Below are positions 62,343-64,000 of a stretch of 64,000 bases of DNA, one piece after another. The stretch comes from Eubacteriales bacterium. Lineage in GTDB: Bacteria; Bacillota; Clostridia; Oscillospirales; Butyricicoccaceae. How positions within the stretch are numbered: the stretch's first letter is position 1; the number at the start of each line of letters is the position of its first letter. The translations under genes were made by a program, and so were the position numbers. The stretch spans positions 28,979-92,978 of the forward strand of contig JAUNGQ010000008.1 of NCBI GenBank assembly GCA_030524285.1, in the 5' to 3' direction. The notes under the pieces are model-generated. The model searched no databases, was not told the DNA's origin, and worked only from the letters and a program-made list of their open reading frames with translations.

Positions 62343-62760
62343 TACAGACAGCCAATATTATTATAAATGGCTGGAAAAAGCACTCAGTGACTTACAGAGT
62401 GCCCGTATCCTGCTGACATGGGGCGGCGATGAAATGGCAGTTGCCTTCCATTGCCAGCAGGCAATTGAAAAGGCATTGAAGGGTTATCTACTGTTCAAAC
62501 TGGGACGCCATTTTGATGGGCATAACCTGACGTTTTTATGTCGGCAGGCAGCTACAGTAGATGAACGCTTTTCCCGGTATCTTGGAGAAAGCGCCGCGCT
62601 GAATAACTATTATATTGAGACGAGGTATCCGACAGATTTGCCGTTTGAAATTACAGAGGCGCAAATTCACAATATCCTGATTATGGCTGAGGATTTATTT
62701 AATGTTATCCGGCAGGAATTATATGCATCCGAAGAGGAAGCGCATGAAATCAGCGGGTAA
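62320..62760 (+). CDS. HEPN domain protein
   Basis: 146-residue helical HEPN-domain protein. KALSDLQSARILLTWGGDEM, AFHCQQAIEKALKGYLL and NYYIETRYPTDLP are typical. A possible RX4H pair (Arg63, His68 in GRHFDGHN) could be the RNase motif, but this subgroup often lacks activity. It overlaps the nucleotidyltransferase-like gene by 23 bases, the usual MNT-HEPN order. Such pairs include toxin-antitoxin modules. No signs of mobility flank it. Confidence 0.75.
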   Translation: MARRRKGNTDSQYYYKWLEKALSDLQSARILLTWGGDEMAVAFHCQQAIEKALKGYLLFKLGRHFDGHNLTFLCRQAATVDERFSRYLGESAALNNYYIETRYPTDLPFEITEAQIHNILIMAEDLFNVIRQELYASEEEAHEISG

Positions 62761-62972
62761 TTGCGTTCTCGCATTCGTGTATATCGCAAATCTAATGAAT
62801 TTTTTTGCGTTATGCTGAGGAAATTGCCGGAAAGTACCATAATTTTAACAGAAAAAAATCCACTTTATTTTAAAATTCCATTTACAATAAACCGTAAATT
62901 TTGTACAATATAAATAGGACTACAAGATAAACCGTGCGTCCCAATTTAGTAAGAGCAGGAGGGGTTTATCCA
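62761..62972. other. AT-rich gap before the PfkB kinase
   Basis: No gene is seen. A weak TTGCG/CGCAA stem near 62761-62790 with a later T run (62800-62806) may end the HEPN transcript. Confidence 0.35.
62881..62909 (+). promoter_or_regulatory. Promoter of the PfkB-family kinase gene
   Basis: TTTACA at 62881-62886 and TACAAT at 62904-62909, 17 bases apart. Confidence 0.65.
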
Positions 62973-63911
62973 ATGATTATAACGATAACGTTGAATCCGG
63001 CAATTGATCGTACTTTGATTGTTGATGAGCCAGTAGAGTTTGGCGCTGTTAACAGTGTTGTTCAGAGCTACGTTGAAGTCGGTGGACGCGGCATCAATGT
63101 TTCACGGGCAATTCGTTCGCTTGGGGGAGAATGTGTTGCACTCGGATTTACTGCCGGAAATAATGGCCGCTCTCTGAAAAATGCATTAACTGCACTCGGT
63201 ATCACGCATGATTTTACCGATGTAACGGGTGAGACACGTACCAATACCCAGATTGTACATCCGGATGGCAGTCATACAGATTTTAATGAGCCGGGCACCG
63301 CAGTAGAGGATGAGGATTATCTGCGTTTTCTGGAAAAGCTGAAGCTGTACCTGGATCCCAGTAATCTATTTGTTTTGTGCGGACGCATTCCGCGCGGCAT
63401 GAAGGAAAAACAGTATCTTAAAATTATCAAGATTATCAAAAAGGCTGGCTGTTCTCTGCTGGTTGACTGTGACGGCGATACGATGCGCAGTTCGCTGCCA
63501 TATAAGCCGGATTTTATCAAGCCGAATACGGTAGAGCTGGCAAAGCTGACCGGCCTTGCGCGTACACATGATCCGGAGGAAGCATATATCCATGCGAAGC
63601 CGCTGTTAGAGCAGGGGGCACAGACAATCTGCGCATCCCTTGGCTGGAATGGTGCGATTTTCCTGAATCCGGAGGAAATACCGCTCTATGTTGTGGCGGA
63701 CGCTGGTCCGGCAGACAAGAGTGCGATTGCTTCTGGTGATGCTATGGTAGGTGCAATTGCACATGCCTATAATCAGGGAATGTCCTATGAGGAGATTGCC
63801 AAGTTTGCAGTAGCGATGGGCACTGCATCGGTTATGCTGCCGGGTTCTCAGATGGCTACCATGAAGGAAGCTTATGAGGTATATGAAACCATCAAGGTTT
63901 ATACGATGTAA
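62973..63911 (+). CDS. 1-phosphofructokinase/tagatose-6-phosphate kinase family
   Basis: PfkB (ribokinase) family sugar-phosphate kinase, closest in pattern to fructose-1-phosphate and tagatose-6-phosphate kinases. TLNPAIDRTLIVDEP and GGRGINVSRAIRSLGGE are the first PfkB signature; ADKSAIASGDAMVGAIAHAY is the second, with the catalytic Asp in ASGDAM (usually GSGD or GAGD). ATG at 62973 with AGGAGGGG 8 bases upstream; 312 residues. No PTS or fru regulator lies in view, so the exact sugar is open. Confidence 0.88.
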   Translation: MIITITLNPAIDRTLIVDEPVEFGAVNSVVQSYVEVGGRGINVSRAIRSLGGECVALGFTAGNNGRSLKNALTALGITHDFTDVTGETRTNTQIVHPDGSHTDFNEPGTAVEDEDYLRFLEKLKLYLDPSNLFVLCGRIPRGMKEKQYLKIIKIIKKAGCSLLVDCDGDTMRSSLPYKPDFIKPNTVELAKLTGLARTHDPEEAYIHAKPLLEQGAQTICASLGWNGAIFLNPEEIPLYVVADAGPADKSAIASGDAMVGAIAHAYNQGMSYEEIAKFAVAMGTASVMLPGSQMATMKEAYEVYETIKVYTM

Positions 63912-63941
63912 AATTTTATATGCATAAAAAGAAGGCGGCGG

Positions 63942-64000
63942 ACATTGTGAACCGCTCCCCGTCAAGAGGACAGTGAAAAAATATAAAGTTTCCCCGGCCA
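63942..64000 (+). mobile_element. Possible left end of an insertion sequence
   Basis: TGAACCGCTCCCCGTCAAG then AGGACAGTG resembles ends of IS elements in Clostridia, and from 63972 a GTG-started frame VKKYKVSPA begins like a transposase helix-turn-helix protein. Only 60 bases are visible before the window ends. Confidence 0.25.

Overview
The window reads as chromosomal DNA of a spore-forming, low-to-mid-GC Firmicute of the class Clostridia, most like the Oscillospirales/Butyricicoccaceae group. The reasons are a SpoIIE gene, AGGAGG-type ribosome binding sites, zinc-type S14, L24, L36 and adenylate kinase, the gene orders ywiB-argS and rimP-nusA-rnpM-L7Ae-infB-rbfA-nrnA-truB-ribF, and an S10-spc-alpha run ending in rplQ. 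The genus is an inference; no 16S rRNA is present.

Layout. 1-12,300 holds housekeeping genes: rnr (cut by the left edge), an acyltransferase, a 1.4 kb gene-poor stretch with four spaced repeats and a likely small RNA, then ddl-murI, ywiB-argS, a MetH-like protein of unknown role, prmA and a transglutaminase-like protein. 12,326-12,677 is a Met-Glu-Val tRNA operon with a consensus promoter and terminator. Directly behind it lie decaying tandem copies of the tRNA-Val 3' part. 12,900-16,370 is an accessory patch: a truncated TIGR04076-like gene, a half-size EamA transporter, an IS30 transposase remnant invaded by a repeat element, and a GntR-ABC ATPase-ABC permease operon with a clear palindromic operator. 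16,539-22,263 has spoIIE, a small membrane protein, a DedA protein, dus, and one reading frame that joins an ECF sigma factor to its zinc-finger anti-sigma domain and a membrane anchor.

22,360-38,340 is the S10-spc-alpha run of 31 genes (rpsJ to rplQ with secY, adk, map, infA and rpoA), with a structured leader, an internal promoter before adk and several intercistronic hairpins. After a polysaccharide flippase comes the nusA-infB operon (40,055-48,541), then trmL and a DegV protein. The lower-glycolysis genes pgk-tpiA-gpmI-eno (50,128-55,578) convert 1,3-bisphosphoglycerate to phosphoenolpyruvate. The last 8 kb holds an aromatic-acid-exporter-type membrane protein, a small acidic membrane protein, a radical SAM enzyme, a zinc phospholipase C-like protein, a NifX-like protein, a GH10-like hydrolase, an acyl-ACP thioesterase, a degenerate nucleotidyltransferase paired with a HEPN protein, and a PfkB-family sugar-phosphate kinase. 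A GC-rich repeat element with compensated hairpins occurs after ribF and after eno, with fragments elsewhere.

Together the genes cover cell-wall precursor supply, tRNA and ribosome production, secretion, transcription elongation control, glycolysis and sporulation. The most unusual items are the sigma/anti-sigma fusion, the MetH-like protein, the tRNA-Val-derived tandem repeats with conserved terminators, the hairpin repeat family, and the four-fold spaced repeat near 4.1-4.4 kb.
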